Assembly (NCBI RefSeq): GCF_003335085.1
Contig: NZ_QPEJ01000013.1
Coordinates: 6,654-70,653, forward strand
Length of the DNA stretch: 64,000 nt
Source of the DNA: Polaribacter sp. WD7
GTDB lineage: Bacteria > Bacteroidota > Bacteroidia > Flavobacteriales > Flavobacteriaceae
Direction: 5' to 3'
The first letter of the stretch is position 1, and each line of letters opens with the position of its first letter. The position numbers and the translations under genes are program-made. The notes beneath the pieces were generated by a model. That model had not been told where the DNA came from. It was given only the letters and a program-made list of their open reading frames with translations, and searched no databases. This document shows positions 42,504-50,186 of the stretch, in pieces.

Positions 42504-42540
42504 AAAAAAAACTCTCAAAAAATAAATTTGAGAGTTTTTG
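42504..42540 (-). terminator. Bidirectional terminator after the sigma factor gene
   Basis: The hairpin AAAAACTCTCAAA / TTTGAGAGTTTTT with loop AAATAAA (boundaries approximate) has T-runs on both strands. It lies 21 bp after the minus-strand sigma gene stop and right after the plus-strand RNA candidate. Confidence 0.82.
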
Positions 42541-42560
42541 GTATATTATACGGTTTGGAA

Positions 42561-43424
42561 TTACCCAAGGTAAGTCATTAAAATTTTACTTCTAGACGTA
42601 TGTTTTAGTCTACGAATTGCTTTTTCTTTAATTTGACGTACACGTTCACGAGTTAAATCAAACGTTTCTCCTATTTCTTCTAGTGTCATTGGTTGGTGTT
42701 CTCCTAAACCAAAGTATAGTTTTACAACGTCTGCTTCTCTTGGTGTTAAGGTTTCTAAAGCTCTGTTAATTTCTATTCTTAACGACTCGTGTAGTAAGGT
42801 TCTGTCTGGGTTTGGAGATTCTCCCGAATTTAAGACATCGTATAGGTTAGAGTCTTCACCTTCTATTAAAGGAGCATCCATAGATACATGGCGTCCAGAA
42901 TTTTTCATAGACTCTTTAACGTCATTAACCGTCATGTCTAACTTCTTTGCAATCTCTTCTGCACTTGGAGGACGCTCATTTTCTTGTTCTAAGAACGCGT
43001 ACATTTTGTTAATTTTATTGATAGAACCAATTTTATTTAACGGTAAACGTACAATACGAGATTGTTCTGCTAAAGCTTGTAAGATAGATTGACGAATCCA
43101 CCATACGGCGTACGATATAAATTTAAACCCTCTAGTTTCATCAAAACGTTTTGCGGCTTTGATTAACCCTAAGTTTCCTTCATTAATTAAGTCTGGTAAT
43201 GTTAATCCTTGGTTTTGGTATTGCTTCGCAACAGATACTACAAAACGTAAATTGGCTTTTGTTAATTTTTCTAATGCTCTTTGATCGCCTGCTTTTATAA
43301 GCTGTGCTAATTCTACTTCTTCATCAGCTGTAATTAAGTCTACTTTTCCAATTTCCTGTAAATACTTGTCTAACGATGCAGTTTCTCTGTTGGTAACCTG
43401 CTTTGTAATTTTAAGTTGTCTCAT
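42561..43424 (-). CDS. rpoD: Primary sigma factor (RpoD/SigA)
   Basis: The 287-residue protein is the short primary sigma of Bacteroidota: it lacks region 1.1 and begins at region 1.2 ([22 protein letters not shown]). Region 2 contains [21 protein letters not shown] and the promoter-melting [11 protein letters not shown]. Region 4 ends with the [30 protein letters not shown]. It directs RNA polymerase to the TTG / TAnnTTTG promoters of this phylum. It is a single gene with a strong terminator. Confidence 0.95.
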   Translation of the reverse strand: MRQLKITKQVTNRETASLDKYLQEIGKVDLITADEEVELAQLIKAGDQRALEKLTKANLRFVVSVAKQYQNQGLTLPDLINEGNLGLIKAAKRFDETRGFKFISYAVWWIRQSILQALAEQSRIVRLPLNKIGSINKINKMYAFLEQENERPPSAEEIAKKLDMTVNDVKESMKNSGRHVSMDAPLIEGEDSNLYDVLNSGESPNPDRTLLHESLRIEINRALETLTPREADVVKLYFGLGEHQPMTLEEIGETFDLTRERVRQIKEKAIRRLKHTSRSKILMTYLG

Positions 43425-43602
43425 CTAATTCTTTATGACTTTTAAAAGGATTAATGTATTTGCTACATCTTATTATACGTTGGTATTTGAAATAATGTTA
43501 CAAAAAGGTTGATTTTTTTTAAAAGAACTTTTTTTACCATTGGACGACATAAATTTACGCTTAAACTTTTTTTTCTGAGACATTGTGACTTATTAAGTTT
43601 TT

Positions 43603-44193
43603 TTGTGTCAAAATAATACTGAATTGAAAACTATTGACGTTAAAACTTTAAGTAATGAAGACTTGGTCTTTAAAATAGTAGAAACTAACAATACACAATT
43701 GTTTGCTGTTTTATATGATCGTTTTTCTAAAGTTGTTTATAATAAGTGTTACGGTTTCTCCAAAAGTAAGGAAGAAGCAGAAGACTTAACTCATGATGTT
43801 TTTATCAGATTATTTGTAAAGTTAAAAACCTTTAAAGGTAACTCTAAGTTTTCTACTTGGTTGTATTCTTTTACCTATAATTTTTGTGTAAATTATGTAC
43901 AAAGAAATAGCCATAAAAAGAAAGAAAAAGTTACGGTTGTTACAGATAATATAAAAGATGATGATTTTTCTTTAGAAATTGATGATGCAACTCTATTTGA
44001 GTTGAAATCTGAAAAACTAGAGAAAGCATTAAGTTTAATTGAACCAGCAGACAAAATGATTTTACTAATGAAATATCAAGATGATATGAGCATTAAAGAA
44101 ATTACAGAAGTTTTAAATGTTGGAGAAAGCGCTGTTAAAATGAGAATTAAGAGAGCGAAATTAAAAGTTGTAAGAACCTATGAAGAGTTATAG
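43603..44193 (+). CDS. ECF sigma factor (sigma-70 family)
   Basis: Region 2 is clear (FSKVVYNKCYGFSKSKEEAEDLTHDVFIRLF, KLKTFKGNSKFSTWLYSFTYNFCVNYVQR). Region 4 (KMILLMKYQDDMSIKEITEVLNVGESAVKMRIKRAK) completes the ECF architecture of about 195 residues. The start is a TTG because no ATG occurs in the reading frame near the beginning. No anti-sigma gene is adjacent; instead a 62-residue helical protein follows in two bases, and then an MscS channel, so regulation by membrane stress is an option. Confidence 0.88.
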   Translation: MCQNNTELKTIDVKTLSNEDLVFKIVETNNTQLFAVLYDRFSKVVYNKCYGFSKSKEEAEDLTHDVFIRLFVKLKTFKGNSKFSTWLYSFTYNFCVNYVQRNSHKKKEKVTVVTDNIKDDDFSLEIDDATLFELKSEKLEKALSLIEPADKMILLMKYQDDMSIKEITEVLNVGESAVKMRIKRAKLKVVRTYEEL

Positions 44194-44195
44194 AA

Positions 44196-44384
44196 ATGGA
44201 CAACCCTTTTAAAAGAATTATACACCACCAGAGTGTGCCAGAAGTTCTAAAGAAAAAAGTATTAAGCGATATAGGGATGATTAAACTCACCTTAGATATT
44301 GCTGATTTATTTTTAGTCAAATACCCAAATACTGTTGGAGATTTATTAAGCAGCAACAATAATAATTTTAATAAAAAAGACTAA
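44196..44384 (+). CDS. Small helical protein between ECF sigma and MscS genes
   Basis: This 62-residue protein, MDNPFKRIIHHQSVPEVLKK, is short, amphipathic and without membrane spans. It follows the sigma factor gene by two bases and precedes the channel gene by two bases, so the three are an operon. It may help control the sigma factor or the channel. No family was recognised. Confidence 0.65.
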   Translation: MDNPFKRIIHHQSVPEVLKKKVLSDIGMIKLTLDIADLFLVKYPNTVGDLLSSNNNNFNKKD

Positions 44385-44386
44385 AT

Positions 44387-45220
44387 ATGAGCAGAACACT
44401 ACAATTTATTGAACTTAAAACCGATTTTAGTTTTCTTCAAAATTTATGGACTAATTTTGCAACCTTTTTACCTCAGTTGTTAAAAGGAATAGCCTTTTTA
44501 GTTGTAGGTTGGCTATTGATAAAATTCATTTTATTTTTGGTAAAAAAAGCACTTGGATTTACCAATATAGATACGTTACCAGAGAAGCTAAAGGTTGATG
44601 AGATTTTGGGCGAATCTTCTGTGAAAATTCAACCTACAAAAATTATTATTACTACGCTAAAATGGATTTTAATTTTAGTATTTGTAATAATAGGAGCTGA
44701 GCTTTTGGGGCTAAGAATGGTTTCTGAACAACTTAGCAATTTAATAGCATATTTACCTAAATTAATTGCGGCGTTAATACTATTTGCAGTAGGAGTATAT
44801 GTAGCCAATCTTGTTAAAAAGGCTCTAATAGGTACGTTTAAATCTTTAGAGTTAACTGGCGGTAATTTGGTTGGTAATATTGCTTTTTACATTATTTCTA
44901 TTATTGTTACAGTTACAGCTTTAAATCAAGCAGGAGTAAATACAGATTTAATAACCAATAATTTATCTATTATTTTAGGAGCAATTTTAGCTTCTTTTAC
45001 AATAGCTTTTGGTTTAGGTTCTAGAGATGTTATTAAGCGTTTATTATTTGGTTATTACTCAAGAAAAAACATACAACAAGGAGATAAAATTAAAATTAAC
45101 AATTTTGAAGGCGTAGTAGAAAATATAGATAATATTTGTGTAACTTTGCAAAATGAAAAAGGCAAAATTATACTTCCGATTAAAGAAATTGTAAACAACA
45201 AAATTGAAATTATAAATTAA
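44387..45220 (+). CDS. MscS-family mechanosensitive channel
   Basis: The 277-residue protein has several membrane spans (about 35-55, 88-105, 118-140, 155-175, 190-205) and an MscS-type pore/beta region (LGAILASFTIAFGLGSRDVIKRLLFGYYSRKNIQQGDKIKINNFEGVVENID). It opens to release solutes during hypo-osmotic shock. It is co-transcribed with the ECF sigma gene. The cytoplasmic vestibule is shorter than in E. coli MscS. Confidence 0.85.
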   Translation: MSRTLQFIELKTDFSFLQNLWTNFATFLPQLLKGIAFLVVGWLLIKFILFLVKKALGFTNIDTLPEKLKVDEILGESSVKIQPTKIIITTLKWILILVFVIIGAELLGLRMVSEQLSNLIAYLPKLIAALILFAVGVYVANLVKKALIGTFKSLELTGGNLVGNIAFYIISIIVTVTALNQAGVNTDLITNNLSIILGAILASFTIAFGLGSRDVIKRLLFGYYSRKNIQQGDKIKINNFEGVVENIDNICVTLQNEKGKIILPIKEIVNNKIEIIN

Positions 45221-45285
45221 TTAATAGCATTGATAAAGAGTTGGGGGACAATTTATCAATATAGCGTGATGTATATCACTAAAAG

Positions 45286-45314
45286 AAAGAGACCACAATT
45301 TGTGGTCTCTTTTG
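45286..45314 (+). terminator. Bidirectional terminator between MscS and dNK genes
   Basis: The hairpin AAAGAGACCACAA / TTGTGGTCTCTTT has a T-run on the plus strand and A-run on the other side, so it serves the plus-strand channel operon and the convergent minus-strand kinase gene. Confidence 0.82.
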
Positions 45315-45336
45315 TTTTAATAGATGATGAGGTTTT

Positions 45337-45951
45337 TTAAAATAAACCGTTTATTTGAGAATCAATTCTATCTATAATATAGCCCAAATCTTCTTGATTG
45401 TCTACAAAATCAATATTATCAACATTAATAACGAGTAACTTACCTTTAGTGTACTTAGAAATCCAAGCTTCATAACGCTCATTTAACCTGCTTAAATAGT
45501 CAATACTAATAGAGTTTTCATATTCTCTACCACGTTTATGAATTTGCCCTACTAAAGTAGAGATATCTGCTCTTAAGTAGATTAACAAATCTGGGGGTGA
45601 TATTAGATTTTCCATCAACTCAAACAAAGAACTATAATTGCTATAGTCTCTATTGGTCATTAGACCCATTGCATGTAGGTTAGGCGCAAAAATATGAGCA
45701 TCTTCATATATTGTTCTATCTTGTATGATATTTTTGCCAGTTTCTCTTAATTCTAAAATTTGACGAAAACGACTATTTAAAAAATACACTTGTAAATTAA
45801 AAGACCAACGTTCCATCTCTGCATAAAAATCATCTAAATAAGGGTTTTCATCTACAGATTCAAAGTGAGGTTTCCATTTGTAATGTTTCGCTAAGAGTTT
45901 GGTTAGTGTAGTTTTACCAGCACCAATATTACCAGCAATTGCAATATGCAT
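45337..45951 (-). CDS. Deoxynucleoside kinase
   Basis: The 204-residue protein has a P-loop (IAGNIGAGKTTLTKLL, residues 4-19), a DRTIYEDAHIF active-site segment, and LIYLRADISTLVGQIHKRGR as the lid region. This is the deoxyadenosine/deoxyguanosine/deoxycytidine kinase family that phosphorylates salvaged deoxynucleosides with ATP. The exact nucleoside preference cannot be told by eye. Confidence 0.9.
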   Translation of the reverse strand: MHIAIAGNIGAGKTTLTKLLAKHYKWKPHFESVDENPYLDDFYAEMERWSFNLQVYFLNSRFRQILELRETGKNIIQDRTIYEDAHIFAPNLHAMGLMTNRDYSNYSSLFELMENLISPPDLLIYLRADISTLVGQIHKRGREYENSISIDYLSRLNERYEAWISKYTKGKLLVINVDNIDFVDNQEDLGYIIDRIDSQINGLF

Positions 45952-46016
45952 AATTTAGTTTTAAAAGGATATAATGGGATGATAAAGGTAATAAAAAATA
46001 TAAAAGAAAGGTATGC

Positions 46017-46694
46017 TTAACAAATCAATTTATAACCATAACCTCTTATATTTATAATTTGTATAGAGGTGTCTTTTTTTAATTTTTTTCTAAGTTTGGT
46101 TATAAAAACGTCCATGCTTCTTGCATTAAAAAAATCATCATTTCCCCATAGTTTGTTCAAAATAAAACTGCGGTCTAATACTTGATTTTTTTTCTGATAT
46201 AAGTAAAACAGTAGTTCAGATTCTCTGTGTGTTAGTTGAGTAATTTCTGATTGAAATTCTAATATTTGCTTGGTTTTATTAAAGGTAAAGTGTCCTATTT
46301 GTAAGTGTTGTAAATTGGCTTGTAAGGTAATTCTAGAAAGTAAGGCTTTTATTCTAATAATTAATTCTTCCATAGAAAATGGTTTTTTAAGATAATCGTT
46401 TCCTCCATGATTGAACCCCTCTACAACATCACTTGCTTGAGATTTAGCTGTTAAAAAAATAATAGGAATTAACGAGTTTTCTTCTCTAATCTCTTTGGCT
46501 AAAGTAAAACCATCTTTTAGAGGCATCATAACATCTAAGACAAGAATATCAATTTTTTCTGATTGATAAATTTCTAAAGCTTCTATTCCGTTTTTTGCAT
46601 GAAAGACATTAAAATCTCTAGATTCTAGGCTTTCTTTTACAATTATACCCAAACTCTCTTCATCTTCTGCTAATAGTACCTTTATTTTACTCAT
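46017..46694 (-). CDS. OmpR/PhoB-family response regulator
   Basis: Receiver domain (1-120) with phospho-acceptor Asp54 (LVLDVMMPLKDG), acidic pair near residue 10-12 and Lys in the NDYLKKPF segment; C-terminal winged-helix DNA-binding domain (about 130-225, LLFYLYQKKNQVLDRSFIL and FITKLRKKLKKD). Its start overlaps the end of the kinase gene by 8 bp. The pair resembles RprY/RprX of Bacteroides. It probably binds the TTAAC repeats at 48307-48331. Confidence 0.92.
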   Translation of the reverse strand: MSKIKVLLAEDEESLGIIVKESLESRDFNVFHAKNGIEALEIYQSEKIDILVLDVMMPLKDGFTLAKEIREENSLIPIIFLTAKSQASDVVEGFNHGGNDYLKKPFSMEELIIRIKALLSRITLQANLQHLQIGHFTFNKTKQILEFQSEITQLTHRESELLFYLYQKKNQVLDRSFILNKLWGNDDFFNARSMDVFITKLRKKLKKDTSIQIINIRGYGYKLIC

Positions 46695-48267
46695 TGGGTA
46701 AATTTATTTTAAATGTATTTGTGTTTTTAGTAGTTATTAGGGTAATAATTCCTTTATGTTTTTCAATAATTTTTTTACAATAGTAAAGTCCAATACCAAA
46801 ACCCTTTACATCATGAGTATTCCCTTTTGGCACTCTATAAAATTTGTCAAAAATCTTTTCTTGCTCTTTCTTATCTATACCTTTTCCATTATCAGCTATG
46901 GCAATTTCTACAGAGTTTAAAACAGAATTTACATGTATTTGTATTTTGTTACCTCCGTACTTTATGGCATTGTCAATTAAGTTTGAGATGCAGTTTTCAA
47001 AATGAAAAACATCAACATTTATATGTATAGGTTGTAAATTAGTAGAAAAAATAAGCTCTTTTTTAGATAATAATTTATGTTTTATAACTAAACGTTCTAT
47101 AATTTTTACTGTATCAATATTTTCTTTTTTTAAGATTAATTTTTCGCTATCTAATGTGGCTGTTTCCAGTAGTTTTTCTACCATTTGGTGCAATTTCTTT
47201 AGCTGTACAGAAGATAGAGCTAAATATTTTTTTGTTTTAGTCTCATCTTCCAAAACATTAAAATTTTCTATAGCCTCTATAGCTGTAGAAACTGTAGCTA
47301 TGGGTGTTTTAAATTCGTGAGTAATGTTGCTAATTAAATCATTTTTTATGTTGGCTAAATCTTTTTGTTGCTTTATAATTCTTAATAAATAAAATAAAGA
47401 AGCTATAGTTGCTGTAGACAGTAATAAAGATAATAAAATACCAAAAAAACTCCTTTTTAAAGTTTCTACGTGTGGAGAATTGAAGTACAATTTAAAGGTT
47501 TCTCCATTTTTCACAAAGGTAGATTTAGCATTTATAAATAAGTCTTTAGAATCTAGAGAATTAGTTTGAGGCGCATAAAATAGGGTGTCTTGTTTTAGAT
47601 GATGTAAGCTAGTTTCTAATATGAGGTCTTTAGTATTTAATTGATTTTTAATCAATGAATCCATCTTTTTATAATCTACATTATTGTTTAAAAAAGAAAT
47701 AAATATGGGTTTAATATTTTTAATAAATCTAAGACTATCTGCTGCTTTTTTACCTTTAAAATAGGTTACAGCAGTCTTCTTTCCATTAGAATTTAGGGTA
47801 ATACCTTCTTTATTATTTAGAAACTGAGTAAACAACTTTCGATTTAGTATTGGTAATACATTTGAGTCGTTACGATTAAATTTTGTAACAAAGTTTTTTG
47901 TAGAGTTCATGATAGAATCTATCTCTTTTTGAGACATATGCTCATCACTCGTAATTTTAATATTATTTAAGGTTACCTTCTTTTTATTTTTTGTTTGCGT
48001 TTTAAATGTATTCCATCTAGATAAAGAAGTTATATTTTTTAGAGAATCTTTATTTTTTTTAGAATTTACGATGGTTATGAAATCATTTTTAGCCAAAAAA
48101 GCGTAATATTCTTCAATAGCATTGTCTAGACTTAATTGTATTTCATTGGTTATAATTTGTTGGTTTGTTTTGTAATTTTTATAGTTCCAATAAAACTGAA
48201 TACCAATAGTAATTAGAATAGTAATGGTTATTAAATAAAGAATCCATTGTTGTTTTTTAACATTCAT
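46687..48267 (-). CDS. Membrane sensor histidine kinase
   Basis: The 526-residue kinase has two membrane spans (about 9-25 and 275-295) enclosing a periplasmic sensor of about 250 residues. It then has the DHp helix with the phospho-acceptor His in SNITHEFKTPIATV, and a HATPase domain with N-box (ISNLIDNAIKYGG), G1 (IADNGKGI) and G2 (FDKFYRVPKGNTHDVKGFGIGLYYCKKI) boxes. It faces the divergent GLPGLI-receptor operon, which it likely regulates together with the response regulator. Confidence 0.93.
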   Translation of the reverse strand: MNVKKQQWILYLITITILITIGIQFYWNYKNYKTNQQIITNEIQLSLDNAIEEYYAFLAKNDFITIVNSKKNKDSLKNITSLSRWNTFKTQTKNKKKVTLNNIKITSDEHMSQKEIDSIMNSTKNFVTKFNRNDSNVLPILNRKLFTQFLNNKEGITLNSNGKKTAVTYFKGKKAADSLRFIKNIKPIFISFLNNNVDYKKMDSLIKNQLNTKDLILETSLHHLKQDTLFYAPQTNSLDSKDLFINAKSTFVKNGETFKLYFNSPHVETLKRSFFGILLSLLLSTATIASLFYLLRIIKQQKDLANIKNDLISNITHEFKTPIATVSTAIEAIENFNVLEDETKTKKYLALSSVQLKKLHQMVEKLLETATLDSEKLILKKENIDTVKIIERLVIKHKLLSKKELIFSTNLQPIHINVDVFHFENCISNLIDNAIKYGGNKIQIHVNSVLNSVEIAIADNGKGIDKKEQEKIFDKFYRVPKGNTHDVKGFGIGLYYCKKIIEKHKGIITLITTKNTNTFKINLPNE

Positions 48268-48306
48268 ACTTCAAAAGTACAGTCTTTTTCTAAGAATTTT
48301 AAGCTC

Positions 48307-48331
48307 TTAACACTCGTTAACGTTAGTTAAC
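48307..48331. promoter_or_regulatory. Triple TTAAC direct repeat, response regulator site candidate
   Basis: TTAAC occurs at 48307-48311, 48317-48321 and 48327-48331, exactly 10 bp apart. Direct repeats with a 10-bp period are the standard binding layout of OmpR/PhoB-family regulators (for instance CpxR boxes). The site lies between the divergent kinase gene (start 48267) and the GLPGLI operon (start 48386), about 55 bp from the latter. Binding by the neighbouring regulator is inferred. Confidence 0.55.
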
Positions 48332-48385
48332 TTTCTACTATAGAATACTATTGCAATTTTGTAAGGTAATTTAAAACTAAAAATC

Positions 48386-49228
48386 ATGACAAAAAAAATA
48401 GCACTCATTTTATTATGTGTTGTAGGTATTAGTAATGCTCAAAACTTTCAAGGAAAAGCAATTTATAAAACCAACAAAAAATCGAATATTACATTAGGAG
48501 AGGATCAAAGTTCTAAAATGACGGATGATATGAAAGCACAAATTCAGACACGTTTACAAAAAATGAATCAAAAAACATTTACTTTAGAATTTGATAAATC
48601 TACATCATTATATAAAGAGGATGTAACATTAAAAACTCCTAGTATTGCTAGTAGAGGAGGAGTAAGTGCATTTTCATTAGGTGTCAATGGTATAACAGAT
48701 ACCTACTACAAAAACATTAAAGAAAATAGGTTTGTCAACCAAACAGAAATACAAGGAAAACGTTTTTTAGTAAAGGACAAACTTAGAGATTTTGATTGGA
48801 AATTAACTTCACAAACAAAAAACATCGGAAACTATACCTGTTATAAAGCTACTTTTTCAGAAGAAGTTGTCAAAATAACTCAAGTTGTAGAAGCTGAAAA
48901 ATTAATTAAGAAAGAAGAAAAAGAAACAAAAACCACGGTTGCATGGTATACTCTTCAAATACCTGTTAGTAATGGACCAGATAAATATCAAGGTTTACCA
49001 GGGTTAATACTAGAGTTAAATGATGGCACTACAACAATGGTGTGTACCGAGATTATTTTAGATAAAAGTAAAACAATTACAATTAATGAACCCAAAAAAG
49101 GCAAAGAAGTGTCTCTATCTGAATATATAAACATTAGAAAACAAAAACAAAAAGAAATGCTAGAACAATTTAGAAGTAAAAGAGGTGTAGATTTAGGTAA
49201 CGGAACAATTATAAAAATAAAGAATTAA
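48386..49228 (+). CDS. GLPGLI family protein
   Basis: The 280-residue protein has a signal peptide (MTKKIALILLCVVGISNAQ) and the family motif in PVSNGPDKYQGLPGLILELNDGTTTM. The N-terminal half contains FEGK-like strands and a long charged linker. GLPGLI proteins are periplasmic or outer-membrane-associated, typically encoded next to TonB-type receptors, and of unknown biochemical function. It is the first of a tandem pair followed by a beta-barrel gene. Confidence 0.9.
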   Translation: MTKKIALILLCVVGISNAQNFQGKAIYKTNKKSNITLGEDQSSKMTDDMKAQIQTRLQKMNQKTFTLEFDKSTSLYKEDVTLKTPSIASRGGVSAFSLGVNGITDTYYKNIKENRFVNQTEIQGKRFLVKDKLRDFDWKLTSQTKNIGNYTCYKATFSEEVVKITQVVEAEKLIKKEEKETKTTVAWYTLQIPVSNGPDKYQGLPGLILELNDGTTTMVCTEIILDKSKTITINEPKKGKEVSLSEYINIRKQKQKEMLEQFRSKRGVDLGNGTIIKIKN

Positions 49229-49323
49229 ACCGTAAAAAGGCCTCTTCATAATTAAACTTTTAGGTTTTTTTTAAGTCTATAACAATATCAATACTAGTAC
49301 TTTTGAGAAACCAAACTAATATT

Positions 49324-50166
49324 ATGAAAAAAATAGCGACTACAATTTTATTCTTATTAATCGCTTTTACAGCATACTCGCAAGTAAAATTTCAAGGGCA
49401 AGCAACTTATATGTCTAAAAGAACTATAGATATGAGAAGGTTTGATAAAATGAGCGAACAGCAAAAAAAGCAAATGATGGCTCGCTTTAAAAGCTTTTTA
49501 GAAAAGACATATACTTTAAATTTTAACAGACAAGAATCAACATTTAAAGAAAACGTAAAGCTAGATGCACCAGGAACATCAACCTCTGGTTGGAGAGCAA
49601 GTGTTAGTAACGGCCAAAGTTCTGTTTACAAAAACACTAAAGAAAGAAAAATGATTGAAGCCACAGAGCAATTTAGCAAACGCTTTTTGATCAAAGAAAA
49701 TATGGAACAACCCAAATGGCAACTGAGTGCAGAAACCAAAAAAATAGGTCAGTTTACATGTTATAAGGCTACTTACGAAAAAGAAGATACTAATATAGAT
49801 TGGAGTAGTATTTTTAGACGAAGAGGTAATGATAAAAAGAAAGACTCTATAAAACCAAAAAAAGAAGACATACCTGTTAAAAAACTATTAGTTACAGCTT
49901 GGTATTCGCCAGAAATACCTGTTAGTGCAGGACCATCTGAATATTGGGGTTTACCTGGGTTAATACTAGAAGTAAATGCAGGAAGAACAACAATGTTATG
50001 TACAGAGGTTGTTTTAAATCCAGAAGATGATGTTGAAATTAAAATACCAACAAAAGGAAAAGAGGTTACTAGAGAAGAGTACAATGCTATTGTAAAAGAA
50101 AAAACAATAGAACTGAGAGAACAATTTAGAAATAGAAGAAGGGCTAGTGGAGGAAGAGGATTCTAA
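49324..50166 (+). CDS. GLPGLI family protein, second copy
   Basis: This is a paralogue of the upstream gene, with a signal peptide (MKKIATTILFLLIAFTAYSQ) and the motif GPSEYWGLPGLILEVNAGRTTM. I choose ATG at 49324, not the TTG at 49303, because the ATG begins the signal peptide. It precedes the outer-membrane receptor gene by 20 bp. Duplicated GLPGLI genes are common in this family and may form a complex with the receptor. Confidence 0.9.
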   Translation: MKKIATTILFLLIAFTAYSQVKFQGQATYMSKRTIDMRRFDKMSEQQKKQMMARFKSFLEKTYTLNFNRQESTFKENVKLDAPGTSTSGWRASVSNGQSSVYKNTKERKMIEATEQFSKRFLIKENMEQPKWQLSAETKKIGQFTCYKATYEKEDTNIDWSSIFRRRGNDKKKDSIKPKKEDIPVKKLLVTAWYSPEIPVSAGPSEYWGLPGLILEVNAGRTTMLCTEVVLNPEDDVEIKIPTKGKEVTREEYNAIVKEKTIELREQFRNRRRASGGRGF

Positions 50167-50186
50167 TCAACAAAACCAAAATACAA

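Noticed and set aside
49229..49303. Terminator between the two GLPGLI genes
   Set aside because: AAAAAGGCCT and AGGTTTTTT do not form a clean stem, and the genes are likely co-transcribed.
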